DNA of 64,000 nucleotides from Microstegium vimineum. Lineage: Eukaryota > Streptophyta > Magnoliopsida > Poales > Poaceae. Under the pieces are notes generated by a model. That model saw only the letters and a list, made by a program, of their open reading frames with translations. It was not told where the DNA came from and did not search any database. The stretch spans positions 32,642,051 through 32,706,050 of the forward strand of contig CM039129.1 in NCBI GenBank assembly GCA_022036555.1. The letters are read 5' to 3'. Shown here piece by piece: positions 42,911 through 55,694 of the stretch. How positions within the stretch are numbered: the first letter of the stretch is position 1; each line of letters begins with the position of its first letter. Both the position numbers and the translations under genes were made by a program.

Positions 42911-45900
42911 TGTAACACCCTGAAAACATGCATTTTTCGAAATAGAATAAAAATGGTTTAATTGCATTTGATGTGAGCATTACAACATAGGAAAATTAAT
43001 TAAAAATTTCATAAAATAAAAATGAGCATCATAATAGAAACAGTGTGGTTGCACTCATGCTGATGCATCCGATTTTGTATTGTTTGGAATTTGCAAAGTT
43101 CAAACTTGAGTTCAAAAGCTTTATTTGGAAATTGTATTTGAAAATCGAAATTTGGAAAATCACTTTCTCACTTCTCTCTCTCCCTTTACTGCTTTGGCCC
43201 GCAGGCCACTTCCCTCCCCAGCCCAAACCCACTCCCTTCTCCCTCTGTTGGGCCGACGCGAACAGGCCGGCCCAGTCCCTGCCCCCGCACCTCTCCTTCT
43301 CTCTCTCTGACGAAGATGCCCCACCGGTCAGTCTTTGTTTTCCCCGCTGACGAACAGGTCCCGCATGTCAGAGACTTTTTCCCCCTTCCTTCTTCTCCCT
43401 GCCTCACCTTCCCGATTTCCCCGCGCCGACGAAATCCTCTCGGCCGAACTCGAATCGGGATCGAAGATCCCCCTCCTCTCTTTCGCCGACTCAGAGCCGT
43501 GGCGAGCAAGCTTCGCGCCGCACCGCCGCCTCCTTTCCTCCCTTTCCCTTTCTCTTCTTTCCTTCTCGGTGCGCCGCCGCCTTCCATTGAGATCAAACGC
43601 GAATCCGCGTCGGTCCTCCCCTTTCCTTCCCCGTGACATCCTCCGAGCTATAAAACGATCAGTCCCGCCTGTTTCCGCCCCGCATCGAGCCCTCGTAGCA
43701 CCCCAGAGACCAACCAGCACCGCCGCACCCGAGTTCCGCTCTGCCGCCGTCGCTCCGCCGTGGGCAAGCTCCTCTGTGCCGTTCAGCTGCTTCCAGAGCC
43801 TTGTGCTGCGGTAAGTGGTTCCCCCGAAGCCGCCAGACCTCTCCACGGCCGTTGTCTTGCCCGTAGAACCCGCGTCTGCGATCGCCACTGGCACAGAGCC
43901 GCCGCGCCGCGTGGACCTTCCTCCCCCGAGCTCAATCGAATCAACCGACTCCACCACCGTGTTCGCCTTGCCTCCCTCTCTCTCCCGGACCTTTTCGCGT
44001 GAAGTTTTATGCTCTGAATCGCCGGATCGTGTTGCGCCGCCGCACGCCGGCCATGGCGCCGCCGCGTCCCTGACTCCGGCCGCCGCACTCTGTCTACCTC
44101 GATCCGGAGCGCCGCCCTCGCCCTCGCGATCTAATCTGGATCGCCCGTTTGTAATCGGATGATCCACGGCGCCCCGTACCCTTTCGACTGGCATCTTTGC
44201 AAATCAGACCCCGCCCTTTTTAATGCATCAACCCGCGGTCCAGTTGGCGTAGTTCTTAGTTACGCTTTCGGTTCTGGAAAGCGCCTTCCTTTTCTGTCTG
44301 TTTTATTTTCGAAATTAAAAAGAAAACCTTATTTACAGTTTTGCCACTCTTTTTCAATAGCTTATAATTTGTTCATTTTAAATCCAAATCGTTCCGTTCA
44401 AGTTGCGTTAGATCCGTATTTTCTTGCTCTATCTAGTAGTACAGTTTTTATCTATGTTAATAACTTTTAAAAATCAAAGAAAATTATTTCCGTAATGCTT
44501 AATCTTGCTCTATTCAAAATCCCGTTTAAATCATATCTTCTCCGTTATAGCTCCGTTTTTCGTGATTCAAGCGTCTTTGTGATCGTAGTGATACGTAGAT
44601 TTGTTTTATAAGCTTTTCCTTTTGTTTTATTATGTTTGGTGTACTGTTCTAATCTATAGCTTTGTTTGTTTGCATGTTATGTCTCCGCGTGATTGCGTGT
44701 GATGTGATGATCGAGTACAGACGGTGAGCAGTACGTGGGAGATCAAGGGTTTTGCTTTGAGCAAGAGCAGCAGCAGGATCTCTTTGAGCAAGGCAAGTAT
44801 ATATATGGGATCTTCCTTGATGTCCTATTAATGAAGCTTTTCCAATAAAATCATATGCATGTGTCTAATACAGTCACCATAGGGTTTACCTAGACTTGTT
44901 TACCTTTATCCTTGAATTCCTATGGGTTATTGTTGCATCTGGGTAGTTAATGCTAGTGCTTCACTTTTATAAGCATGATCTTTTAATCTTGATTAATGAT
45001 TATATGAACTGTTGAAGTAAAACTTGACTTTTTAGCAACATGGACTTAGGACCCCTTTCTGTCAGCAAAAGCTGGGACATACAGTACAACCATGAGGGCT
45101 ATATGGCTCTGGCTTTAGTTCAGTATTAGGGTCACTCTCTCGCATGCAACACTTCACGAAAGTTGCCATTGACGAGCGGTTGCGGAGCGGCTGGTGTGGG
45201 GACCGCTGCGGGTGTGTACCACCGACGGGCTCCTATATACCCCTTGCCCGTGGATCCGTACTGTCTGGGGTATGTCAGCGAACCCCTTTGAAAGACTTCA
45301 TCGTGTCCCCTGCCTGCTCACCTCGGTAGTGTTAAGGGAGTCATGATCCCGGGGCATTTGGGCAAACACGTCTCATGGGTAAAGTGTACACCTCTGCGCA
45401 GAGTTAAAAACTATCATGATAGCCGTGCTCACGGTCACGAGCGGCCTGGAAAACTCACAGAACTCTTTGGTTACTTATGTTTACTTTTATGAATCACTTT
45501 AGCATGGAATTATGTTACTTGTTCAATTGTTTACTTGATCATGCAGTTTAACTTGGGGAATTAAGCATAACTTTGATCTATCACTTATAAAGTTTTGTTA
45601 CAAATTAAAAATGCTTACCGCAGTAAAACCAGTGTCATACTATTTGAGCCTCATGAACCCCATATATGCTTGTTGAGTACGAAAGTACTTACGCTTGTTT
45701 TCTTCTTTTCAATTCTTGTATAAAAATCCCGGATGGGTACCAGATTATCAGAGTTATGAGGAGTATCCAAAGGACTACTAGGTTTGGGGTCAACCAGTTG
45801 ACGTCCCTGTGCTATGGAGCTTCGCGAGAGTTATCTTATTTCCGCTGTTTTGTAATAGACATTATTTAAATACTCATTCGCTATGTATTAAACACTTGTG

Positions 45901-46001
45901 ATGATACAATTTTGATAATTTGTCGGCTTATGTGTGTGACTGATCTCTGGACACACATAAGATTATTGCATCCCGTTTCGTCTTTAAAACTGGGTGTGAC
46001 A
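42911..46001 (+). mobile_element. Del/Tekay-like gypsy solo LTR, 3.09 kb, TSD GAAAA
   Basis: TGTAACACCC ... GGGTGTGACA, flanked by exact GAAAA repeats (42906-42910, 46002-46006). A TATAAAA box at 43649-43655 follows a CT-rich block and precedes a GC-rich leader-like region (43680-44160) whose open frames are spurious. Same family as 30597-34247 in the opposite orientation. About 560 bp shorter; parts of the GC-rich middle differ strongly between the copies. No internal sequence, hence solo. Confidence 0.85.
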
Positions 46002-46445
46002 GAAAAGCTTCCAAATTTGAACATTTTTTCATAGTTCACTAAACCTACACAAAACAATTGGTAGTAAAAAAACAAAAAAAAATTAATTTGTCGAGTACCT
46101 AGGGTTGGCACTCGGCAAATTATTTAATGTGTCAAGTGCCTAGGGTTGACACTCGGTAAATTAATTAATTTGCCGAGTGTCAAACGCCTGACACTCGACA
46201 AATTAAACGGCGCTTGATGTCGTCAACCCGTGGTAAAATGTGTCGAGTGTACTTTTCTGCTGAGCGTCGGGCACTCGGCACATAATTAATTTGTCGAGTG
46301 TTTTTTTTTTGCCGAGTACTAGGCACTCGGCACATAATTTTTTGCCTAGCGCAGCACTGGGTAAATTAAATTATTTGTTGAGTGCCCAATATTTGGCACT
46401 CAACAAACTAACTAGCACTCGGCAAATTACAATTTTCCTGTAGTG
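46002..46445 (-). mobile_element. CACTA terminus with CACTCGGCAAA repeats
   Basis: CACTCGGC/GCCGAGTG units occur about ten times in both orientations, ending in CCTGTAGTG at 46445, the complement of a CACTACAGG terminus. The next bases are AGA. The first pentamer is the solo-LTR target duplication, so the LTR inserted into this CACTA sequence. The same subterminal motif family occurs at 55695-56170. Confidence 0.7.
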
Positions 46446-49400
46446 AGAGGTACGTGGTTGACTTAAGAAAATCAACATAACAAAATCGTTGTTGAAAATA
46501 GATTGTCAGATTTAGTTTTATAACCATCCTGTTTATAATCAATGGTGTAATAATGGTTTTGAAACCAATCTAAAAAAACTTTGCCCTTTGTGAGGTGTGT
46601 ACCACAGAAGATGAGGTCTTGTTGGAAACTGATGGCTTCCTTCCCCTGGAGTTCTTAGGACAAAATTTGATAATTTTGAATACCTCCTAGCAGATGAAAC
46701 AAGGGGTGAGGCAGATCTGATTGCCTAGGATCAAGACCTGAAGTGCAACGAACTGGTCCTTAGCAAGGGGGACCATTCGTTCAAAGCCCCTAATGGTCTC
46801 TTGAACACGTAGCGAGTAATTAGTCTCTAAAACCATGAAACCTTTGCAGCCTAGGCTGAAGTGGGGAGAGCCTCTCGCGCATGTAACCATTGTATGTAAC
46901 TTCTTTTTATTATTATTTATTAATGGGTAACCCGATCTTTTTTAAAAAAGGAAACCAATCTTAAAAAGAAATTTTGATTCTCTAAAATTCTGTTGTGCGG
47001 TAGTTATAGATAATTGTACGACAACATTTTTATTTGTTTTTCTAACCTTTCATATCTGTTAGGAGCAGAAGATTTGTGCATAGCAGGGGTTGGATATGAA
47101 AAAGCAAGATCTCGCAGCGTCGCATCCTGGCATCACACTGCACACAACACGCCTCATATACATATGATAAGGTCAAGATGGGCCGTTTACAAAAAGCAGT
47201 AGCAGCTCAATCTGCTGAGAAAAGCCGCGTGCATGCAATGCAAGTTGGGCAGATTCCGTACGCGTGCAACAGATAAGGCCGGGGGGTCTCACTCTCAGTG
47301 ATGCTATATTCTGTGACCTGCTGAGGGGATTGATATCTATCCCTGCTTCCTTTAAAACACGGCTGGAATCGGTTCCCTGTGTGGCTGAGTCCATCAATCG
47401 TGTGGCAAAGCACAGGCCGTACCATACGGGTATTCGGTATTCTTCCTCGTCGTTGTCGCTACTGCTGCTCTCGTCCTATTCCTATCCTGTGTGACACAAC
47501 ATGCATTCTAATGTCTGTACTCTGATGGCCGGTGTGGTGTGCAGAGCAATGCATCTACCGTACATGGAAACTTCGGCAGAATTTCTACTTTGAAACCCTC
47601 GTAGCTAACAGGTCTCTTCCTAGGGCCCTCAAATTGAGAATACCAGCAGAGGTCAGGTTAGATGTAGAAGAATACCAGCAGATCTAGGTCAGGTTATGCA
47701 TGGCAATGAGATGTACAAAGGGAAGTAACCAATTCATTGATTTCCTATTCACATAAGTCAGATTTATATGGCATTCTAGTGAGGTTGAAAGGGCATGGTT
47801 TGGTTTAGCATCTGTACACATGTTGTAACGTCCGGAACATTATCCTTCGATCTTCGTGCTACGGATTATATTCCAGCCCCATCACAATCCAATCTCCACT
47901 GCAGTTTTAGGTTCTTTAATTCACATGTCAGAGATGTAAAGATATCTGAGGTATCACAATTCACAATCTAGCTAGCTAGGGTGATGAAATTCCAGTAGTA
48001 AATAAGTTCACACTTTATGGAAAAATCCAAGTGGCCTGGTAATGTAATAATGCACCTGTTATTACCATTGGATATATATACCAGGGATCACGTATGAGTA
48101 TCACAGCAAGTGATTCTGTTAAGAGGAGATATAATCTTGAGTTATCTTTCATCTCAAATGTCATTTAAAGTTAATTAAACTAGTTAGTTGGTCATATAAC
48201 TGCGTTATAAATATCAGCTAGGCAGTGACAAACTGACAAAAACGTAGTGTCGACGAAGTATTATGGTATTCTACTGACAAACTGACAAAAAAAAGATTGA
48301 TGAGGCAGATTTATCTTCTGAGATCGGTTGATCAACTTAATATATACCCGATTGGCGCATGTGATTTGCGCCGGGCGCTACACACAGGTGGCATCTGCAC
48401 CGCTCTGCAGGAATAGCAGGCTAATAACGACGACACGGCCAAATCATATCATCATCAATATGTTCCTTTTCTCCCCACTCCCTTTATTTTCTCCAATTAA
48501 TTAATAATGTTTTTTCCTAGTTGTAACCACTAACCAATTGGTTGATTCTCTTGTGATCGATTTTATTTGTGATCGAAGACAAAAAATAGAGACACACTAG
48601 TGCCCTGGCCCTATCTATCTCTGAAAAATGTTCGTTGTGTTTGCTTTCAGTCTATTCCATTGCTGTACGTAGCTAGAACTAGCTAGCTAGGCACATCTGG
48701 AATTGACAAGAACTTGACACATATATAAATTCATATTCCTGTAGCCTATATATGGGCCACATTAGATTAAATTTCATGTGCACATTTTTTTATAAGGATG
48801 TGTACAGTTACTTCAAGATAGTAGTCACTAAAAGACTAAAAGTAGCACAAACAGGGCTTAGTTATAGACTTGTAGTTAGGTTTTTAGCATCAGCCAAAAT
48901 TATGGTTTTCGGTAGTGACACACCATTCCAGAATTGGAAGATCATTTGTAAGAGTAACATTCAAGACACTGAAGTTCTTTAATCTTAATCTTCTTACACA
49001 ATTAGCAAAACAATTTCTCATTTTAAAATAATGCACCCTTAAAAGTACTATATTTTATATTTTTTTAAAAAAAATATTACCATGAGAATATCTGCATTGA
49101 TGTGTCATACTTACGATGAAAACTTAAGAAAAATATAATTTTCAGCATGGTCACTGTCTCACTAATGTGCCTCTTTGGCGGCAGAGAAGATGGTATATAT
49201 GTGCGGCACCGTTTGACTTGGATGAAAGATGAGCCATCATGGTGGTCGCAAGAAGTGTGAAGTTGCTTTCCTGAAAAACCTTATTATCCCTCTTCTAATG
49301 TAGGATTGTAAGGATATGAGTAGTTCGAAACTCTCGATCGCCCGTGCATGCAGGCACTTGGGATGGAGAGGCTATTATGGTGGTATGGTAGCGGAAAAGA

Positions 49401-50772
49401 GGCAAAACCGTAACTCAAATAGACGTGTTTCAGTTTCAAGTAGTGGCGGATAGGTTGTTTGTATAGGGATGTTTTGCATGATCTCGTGTTGTCAAAAGGA
49501 GGTTTCCAATTTGCGAACTTAAAGGTAACCAAAAACTAAAACTTCAAAAGGAGGTTGCGTCCCCACAAGGTCATGAGCCAAATTTTGGTAGACCATTTAT
49601 GGAAGGTCCACATACATATATGTGCCCTTCAACCTGGCCTGAGCTTGGCCTGCCAAGGGAGCACATTTGGAGTTCTCACTTCTCTCCCCCACACTAGACT
49701 TGTTATTGAAGTGAAGAGGCTAAGGTTTCCATAATTAAGCAATATCATCCTTCATTTCAACTAGAAAAGTGGCCGGGACTAAAGTTTTCTCCATTTTCCT
49801 ATATGCACACATGAATACCCTCCACTTCAACTAGCAAAGTGGGACTAAAGTTTCTTTACTTCCCTATAATTACACACATGAATGGGTCTTTAAGATTCAT
49901 ATTGGGATAGTTGGAGGTTAGTATTAGCCACATTAACTCTAGGGTTGGGGAATATATATGCTTAATTGGTGAACTAACCAAGATCCTAACCCATTGATCG
50001 AATTTCTCCTCGTATTAATGTTGCATGGCGTGGTACCTTGCGAAGGCAACCCCTTCTCTGTCCAGAACAATTTTTTTAGGAAAGGAATTGATCAATTCAA
50101 ATATAATTTGCAGAACATTATTGAATAATGAAATCAGATCTAAGAGAAGAAAAAAAGTAGGCTCTTGTGAGATTCTCGGTAGCTAGGTCCTCAATGCAAT
50201 ACAATTCGAAAGATATATTCCTTGGTCTCTGTTGGAAAGACGGCTAATATATTATCCAAACATGCATCTATATTGATCGGTCTCATGCATCCATGCCATC
50301 ATTTTCAACAAAGCAATATGAGCAAACCACACAGCAAGGGCGTACTGACTAACCTTGTTCAGAGTACTCAGTATTTTTCAAGTCAATTTTATCTCGTGGT
50401 GTAGAATAATATTCTATTCTACACCTAAGGTGTAGAATATAGCACTACCGTGTGTGTGTGTATAGCACTACCTGCGTGTTTTTGTATGGTCCTACACTCC
50501 TAGTAGCAAGCTGTACGTAGCCACGCCACACTACGTACTGTTGTTTCTTCCAGCTTATTGATTCATTATTCCTTGGAACATTTTGCTTTTTCCGATCCAG
50601 AAGCTCCGAGATCAGATCAGCTAGATCTTCGTTCTGTACTCATCATCACAGTAAACTAGCTAAGCTAGATCGTGCTAGGCTGTTGGAAAAAGTTGATGAA
50701 TTCCATGCAGCACTTGCTAGAGTGGTAGACCCGGACCCGTTATGGCTGGGAAACCTAGCAGCTTGCAAACTC
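46446..50772. other. Low-copy-looking intergenic DNA upstream of the glutaredoxin gene
   Basis: About 4.3 kb, AT-rich and without a supportable gene. Frames on both strands are short and lack domains, including the longest near 46690-46890 (minus). No LTR or terminal repeat is recognised except a palindromic cluster at 50397-50439. The last kilobase is the likely promoter region of the downstream gene. A short GC-rich patch near 48360-48415 has no clear identity. Confidence 0.5.
50415..50439. repeat. Near-perfect palindrome upstream of glutaredoxin gene
   Basis: Two 12-bp arms, TATTCTACACCT and AGGTGTAGAATA, flank a single base. A third copy of the arm, GGTGTAGAATA, lies just left at about 50398-50408, giving an inverted-direct arrangement. 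It is about 335 bp upstream of the TATA box. It could be the ends of a lost MITE or a protein-binding palindrome. Confidence 0.6.
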
Positions 50773-50779
50773 TATAAAA
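50773..50779 (+). promoter_or_regulatory. TATA box of glutaredoxin gene
   Basis: TATAAAA, 120 bp before the ATG at 50899. Transcription would start near 50805, giving a leader of about 95 nt with a GA repeat (GAGAGAGAGACAGAGA) just before the start codon. Confidence 0.7.
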
Positions 50780-50898
50780 GGCAGCCACCCCCTGTGCTCC
50801 CGATCCATCAGTCGTCCATACTGACTAGCTAGCTACTCATCGATACATCGATCTCCACTGTTGCTGTTGAGAGAGAGAGACAGAGATAGAGTGTAAGA

Positions 50899-51225
50899 AT
50901 GGAGCGTGTGATGCAGCTGGCTTCGGAGCGTGCGGTGGTTGTGTTCACAATGAGCAGCTGCTGCATGTGCCACACGATGACGCAGCTGATGGCGGACCTG
51001 AGCGTGAACGCGCTGGTGCACGAGCTGGACAGAGACCCCAGGGGCAAGGACATGGAGCGCGCCCTGCTCAAGATGCTGCCGGGAGGAGGGAAGCAGCAGG
51101 GCCCCGCCGTCCCCGCCGTCTTCATCGGCGGCAAGCTCGTCGGCAGCACCAACAGCGTCATGTCGCTCCACCTCGCCGGCGAGCTCGTGCCCATGCTCAT
51201 GAAAGCTGGCGCGCTCTGGGTTTAG
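50899..51225 (+). CDS. CC-type (class III, ROXY-like) glutaredoxin
   Basis: An intact, intronless 108-codon frame with GC-rich third positions like other grass genes of this family. The fold is a single glutaredoxin domain. The CCMC active site at residues 21-24 follows the strand VVVFTMSS; the cis-proline of the glutathione site is at 72 in AVPAVFIGG, with the GG pair at 77-78. Length matches the usual 100-140 residues. In plants these land-plant-specific proteins act in nucleus and cytosol, many through TGA bZIP factors, in flower and meristem development, nitrogen signalling and defence. TGA interaction usually needs a C-terminal ALWL; this protein ends AGALWV. The ATG is the first one after the TATA box, and the domain starts right after it. 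It is the only host gene I can support in this window. The member identity within the large family cannot be fixed from sequence alone. Confidence 0.95.
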   Translation: MERVMQLASERAVVVFTMSSCCMCHTMTQLMADLSVNALVHELDRDPRGKDMERALLKMLPGGGKQQGPAVPAVFIGGKLVGSTNSVMSLHLAGELVPMLMKAGALWV

Positions 51226-51315
51226 ACGGCACCATCTGCTAGGCCTGGGCATCGTCGTACACGTCACCTACGTACTATCTACGTGTGCATTGGCCATGCA
51301 ATGCATGCGTGAGAA

Positions 51316-51321
51316 AATAAA
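51316..51321 (+). terminator. Poly(A) signal of glutaredoxin gene
   Basis: AATAAA 91 bp after the stop codon, in an AT-rich 3' region. This is a plausible near-upstream element for plant polyadenylation. Confidence 0.55.
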
Positions 51322-54300
51322 GAGAATATATACCAAGGTGATTAGTGTGTCAATTAATAAGGGCAGGTTTTTTCCCGTCCTGTTCTTCAGTTCTGATGAG
51401 TTGACAGGAATTGAATAACTAAGGCAAACTAGCTTCCTGCTAGATTCAAGCATGCCTTGTATTGTAAGTAGGAGCTAGCTATAGTGAGCGAGAGGATGAA
51501 ATGGTGGCCTAGCTAGCTTCTAATTTCGTCTTCTAGCTTCTTCCTTTTTGTTTTTATCTTGCTATACATATGGTGATGAGTGCGTGTACTGATGATTGGT
51601 CTACCCTTTCTCTCTACGGAGACTTATATGAATATATCATGCATATATATGCTGAGAGTTAAGTAACAAGTAATAATTAGTGACTTGTCTTATGAATGTA
51701 TACATATTAAATATAAATTCATCTAAAATAGCAACAAACATAACTTACTGCATGTCATGGAGCATTATATTACAAATTTAAAATGCATTGTTCTAGCCAT
51801 TGGCTTGTCATTCATTAAGGAAATTGTACCTGCCGCTAGCTAGCGTATGTCATATATATAATTGATCTACATAGTGTCATATACACAATATGTATATTTA
51901 TGTTAAAGTTACACTCTTACATATTGTAATGACAAAAGTGGGGAGAATTTTCAATGCTTCATGCATGGTGGGATTATGAAAACTTTTAAGAATCAGTTTT
52001 AGGGGTTTTCACAAAATCACCATTAATTCCACCAAATATTTTCCCCAACTTATTAGAAGTGTTTCTCAAAAACTTTGAAAAATAGCACAGCCATATTGCA
52101 TCCATAGTGACATGTCATTGATGTTGATATACAACTGGTTTTTAAATAACAAACAAAAATAACAAAATTTTGGTCCATGTGTATACTAGCAGAAAAGAAC
52201 AAAAAGACTTTACATATCAATATTTATGACATACCCCATATAGGGATGCTCTATAGATTGATGTGCAAAATTTTGTTTCTTTTTTGTAAGAAAACACCTC
52301 TTCTGGTGTTTTTCACAATACCATTGAGAAGTAGTTTCCATTTAATATTTATCCATAGAGGGTACTTTAAGGTATTGTTTCATAATAAAATATTTTGGTT
52401 AAATTAGATGTGGTCTAAGGAGTTATTTTAGTTTATTTTATCTGATGATATATGCAAAGTTATTTCATGCAAATTAGATGTACTTTATATTACCTTTCAA
52501 CGGAAGAGAGTTGGGTAGTTTTGATGTACATTTAGCTAAATCTCATTTTACACATGTGTATCACAGCACAGGCTTCTTGGTAGTGATGCACAACGTATAT
52601 GTTAGGTATAAAAGAAGAGTAGGAGATGAACTAGCAGTTGCAAAACTAGAGTACGGAGGGCATGATGGACTGGCGATGGTGGTTGGTGGGTAGTGAGGTC
52701 ATTATTGGTCAGAGTGGCGGTTGAGGATGGAAAGGGTGAGGCAGTATACAAAGGGAGGTAGAAGAAGGAACACACAATTTAGAGGATCGGAGGGTGTCCA
52801 TAGAAAAATGATGGGAGTTAGTTTGTGGTCTTCTCTAGTTGGGTTGACAGGGTTGTTTGGGAAGAAGGATCATGTGAGTTAAGGAGTATTCTTGTGGATA
52901 TGTCACAATCAATTTCATGGCCGGAATCCATAATAAAATGTTTATATTAATGCCATGTGACAATGACTAAAATCATGAAATTTGTTGATTATATGGAAAG
53001 CATGTTTTTTTGTTATAAGTAAGCATTTTCTTGATGGCTAGCCTCCTAGAAACTCACTCTTTATTGTCAATGGCAGTCAAGGAAAATCACAATTTTCTTG
53101 GTGGTCAAGGGTAGCCAAGGAAATAGCTATTACCTTTGCAATCTAGATAAATTTCTTAGAGGTTGTTGGCCCTCCTTGGAAGCGCGATCTCCAAAGAAAT
53201 CATGCTTGAGTGCCAAAAATTGCCAAGGAAATCAATTTCCCTTATCTTCTATTTTTGATGAAATTTGCTTGATGGATAATAGCCATGGATTATTTCATTG
53301 GTGGTTTTTTATGCTCAAGGTAATTCAGGATTCTGATAGTGAGGAGATGGTGGGAGTGGACTAGATGGAGCAGGAGATGTAGGGAACGACTAAAAGATCA
53401 CCGCTTGCTACTAGGATGGTTGAGGTCAGCACTAGTGGGCCAGTGGGTTATTAGTGTTTTGGGTTTTTGGATAAATCATCATGTCCCATGACTTAGAAGG
53501 CCTAGGAGGTAGGAAGACAGTAGGGATGGATAGGGCGGGTGATTTGAGTAGATTGGTTTGTTGAGAGCAGGGTGGAGGAAGTTAAGCTGCTAGGTGGGCA
53601 TCTTCACCGGTGACGTTGTTGTTGTTGTTCGCCATCCATGGCACAGTCAACAAAGAGGTGTTTCTGTAATAAGGGAAAAGGAAGAAGGATGAACCTAGTC
53701 TTGGAATGTTCCCAACACGCATGAATAAAATAAGAGCCTCGATATATTTTGGAGGGTTGCTTTACATATCTTTGATAATGCTAGAAGTAGATAATTTAAA
53801 TAAAAATTTAGGGGTTACTTTTTTAAAATTTCATAATTGCATAGGTGACAAGTTAATAAACAAACTAGATCCAACATATATGATTGTCAATGTTGATTAG
53901 AATTTATGTAATTGATGGCAATTTTTTGTAAGAATTTCTAGTACTTTCTCCCTTTCCGCACATATCATGTTGACTAATTAACATGCATGGATATGCTCCA
54001 ATTCGTAATAGTAAGATTTGACACATTAGTTTTTTCAAAAAAAAAAGTAATGTTGGTAAAGTTAAGAGAACTAGGTTCTTATGTTGTTATTTGTCATCAT
54101 GTGTTGCATTATGGAGATATAAATCTCCAACTATCTTAATATTGGTTCACCATAATTTTTTGTCTAAGAGCAACAGAACTTTCCATTATGACTAGAGGGG
54201 CCAACTAATTTGATATGGTGTCATGTCATGCACATTTATGTGAATATAAAAAATATTGATCATGCATATCAAAGCGAACTAAAACAAATTAAGAAAGTGT

Positions 54301-55694
54301 CTAATAAAGAATAAAGGATAATACTACTGTCTAGAAATTTACAATTTAGTTATTCCTTTACAAACCATGTAAAGTTAATTAATGGGAGTCTTTATTCTCT
54401 TGTTTGGTTCTCTAATCACACGCATTGTTTTAAAGTACTTCCCTCAAATGGAAGTAAAGTTCAGTGGCATGGTCTTTGTGTTACGTTGAGCCCTGTTGGT
54501 AATGATTATATGTACCCACTAGCTATGAATCATAGCATTATCATCAAATTGTATAACCCATTTTCACAATTCTTAATTTAAAATAAATAGAATCTTTGTC
54601 AAATAAAAGTGGGCGTGATTTTATGAATATTTAGCAAAAAGAATGTAATAACGACGGTGCCATTTGGAGAAAGAAAAGGTGGTGGGACTACTACGTACTT
54701 TACTTTTGCTAAGAGTGGATTTGGACCACTGGTTTATTAATCAACTGGTTGAAAGCCATCGAGAGAAAGTGATGAGGTATGCAACTAGCTAGTACAACTT
54801 AGAGTAGAGAGATCTAGTAGTGACAGATGGATCCGAGATATAAAGATGCCATATAAAATATATGCATGCATGGGATATATATTATATAATGTATTATAGA
54901 TTGCGTGCATATATGCAATCGGTTTCGGATCGCGGCATCACATAAATGCACTGTACATATACGCACTGGCCTGGCCGGTGAGGTAACAGTGATGAGGGAG
55001 ACGAGAGAGATGCCTCTAGCTAGCTACTTGCATAGTTGCATTGTATTCTTTTATCTTTTCATTTGCATCAATGCCTTTATATATCTTTCTTAGATTCCAA
55101 AACCACAACAGGATGTACTACGTGAAGATCAGAGCAAGGCAGCTAAAGGTGTGGCTTGTTGGGCGCCACATTGCAACAAGCTGCGAGATCGAGCTAGCAC
55201 AATTCCACTCTGCATATGCATGGTAGGTAGGGCTCACAGTGGAATCACTTTTGTTTTGAGTTTTATATTTTCAAAAAATGTATCTTTCTTGTGGAATCCC
55301 ATATTTATTTATTTATTCTATTCTTGTATATATGCAACGACTCGTTTGCTCAAGGGGCAGTGATGGCGAAGTGGTACATATACTTTGTACATATGTGTCT
55401 CATCGTTACGTGCGTGTACGATCGGATCCATGCTTGGTGGATATCATTTTCACTTGATCTTCTGTTCTTGTTGTGCTTTAGTTTAAGTTAGTTTTCCACT
55501 ATTTAATATAATCGGCAGCTATCCTGTCCCGGTTCGTATCAAAATAAAGTAATATATACATGCACCTAATTAACATGCTTGGTATTAATTTATATACTAT
55601 TCTACAATCTGAACATATAACCCATGTATGTTGTAAGTAAAACTAGGATATAACATAAATTTAGTAATATAGCAAGGAAGATTTTCATACCACG
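51322..55694. other. Intergenic DNA downstream of glutaredoxin gene, no gene supported
   Basis: About 4.4 kb, strongly AT-rich with scattered short frames. Around 53060-53300 the motif CCAAGGAAAT and its inverse recur, perhaps subterminal repeats of an old DNA transposon, but no terminus is visible. GTTGTTGTTGTT occurs near 53620. No LTR, RT or transposase motif found. Confidence 0.5.

Noticed and set aside
43328..44194. 288-codon minus-strand open frame in the second solo LTR
   Set aside because: GC-rich shadow frame inside an LTR leader region. No domain, not preserved in the opposite-orientation copy, and opposed by equally long plus-strand frames.
53098..53364. 88-codon frame downstream of the glutaredoxin gene
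   Set aside because: Built on repeats of CCAAGGAAAT, no domain, no promoter or splice context. More likely old repeat DNA.
53939..53990. Sequence resembling the start of a Stowaway MITE (TTTCTCCCTTTCCG)
   Set aside because: No matching inverted end and no TA duplication could be found within a few hundred bases.
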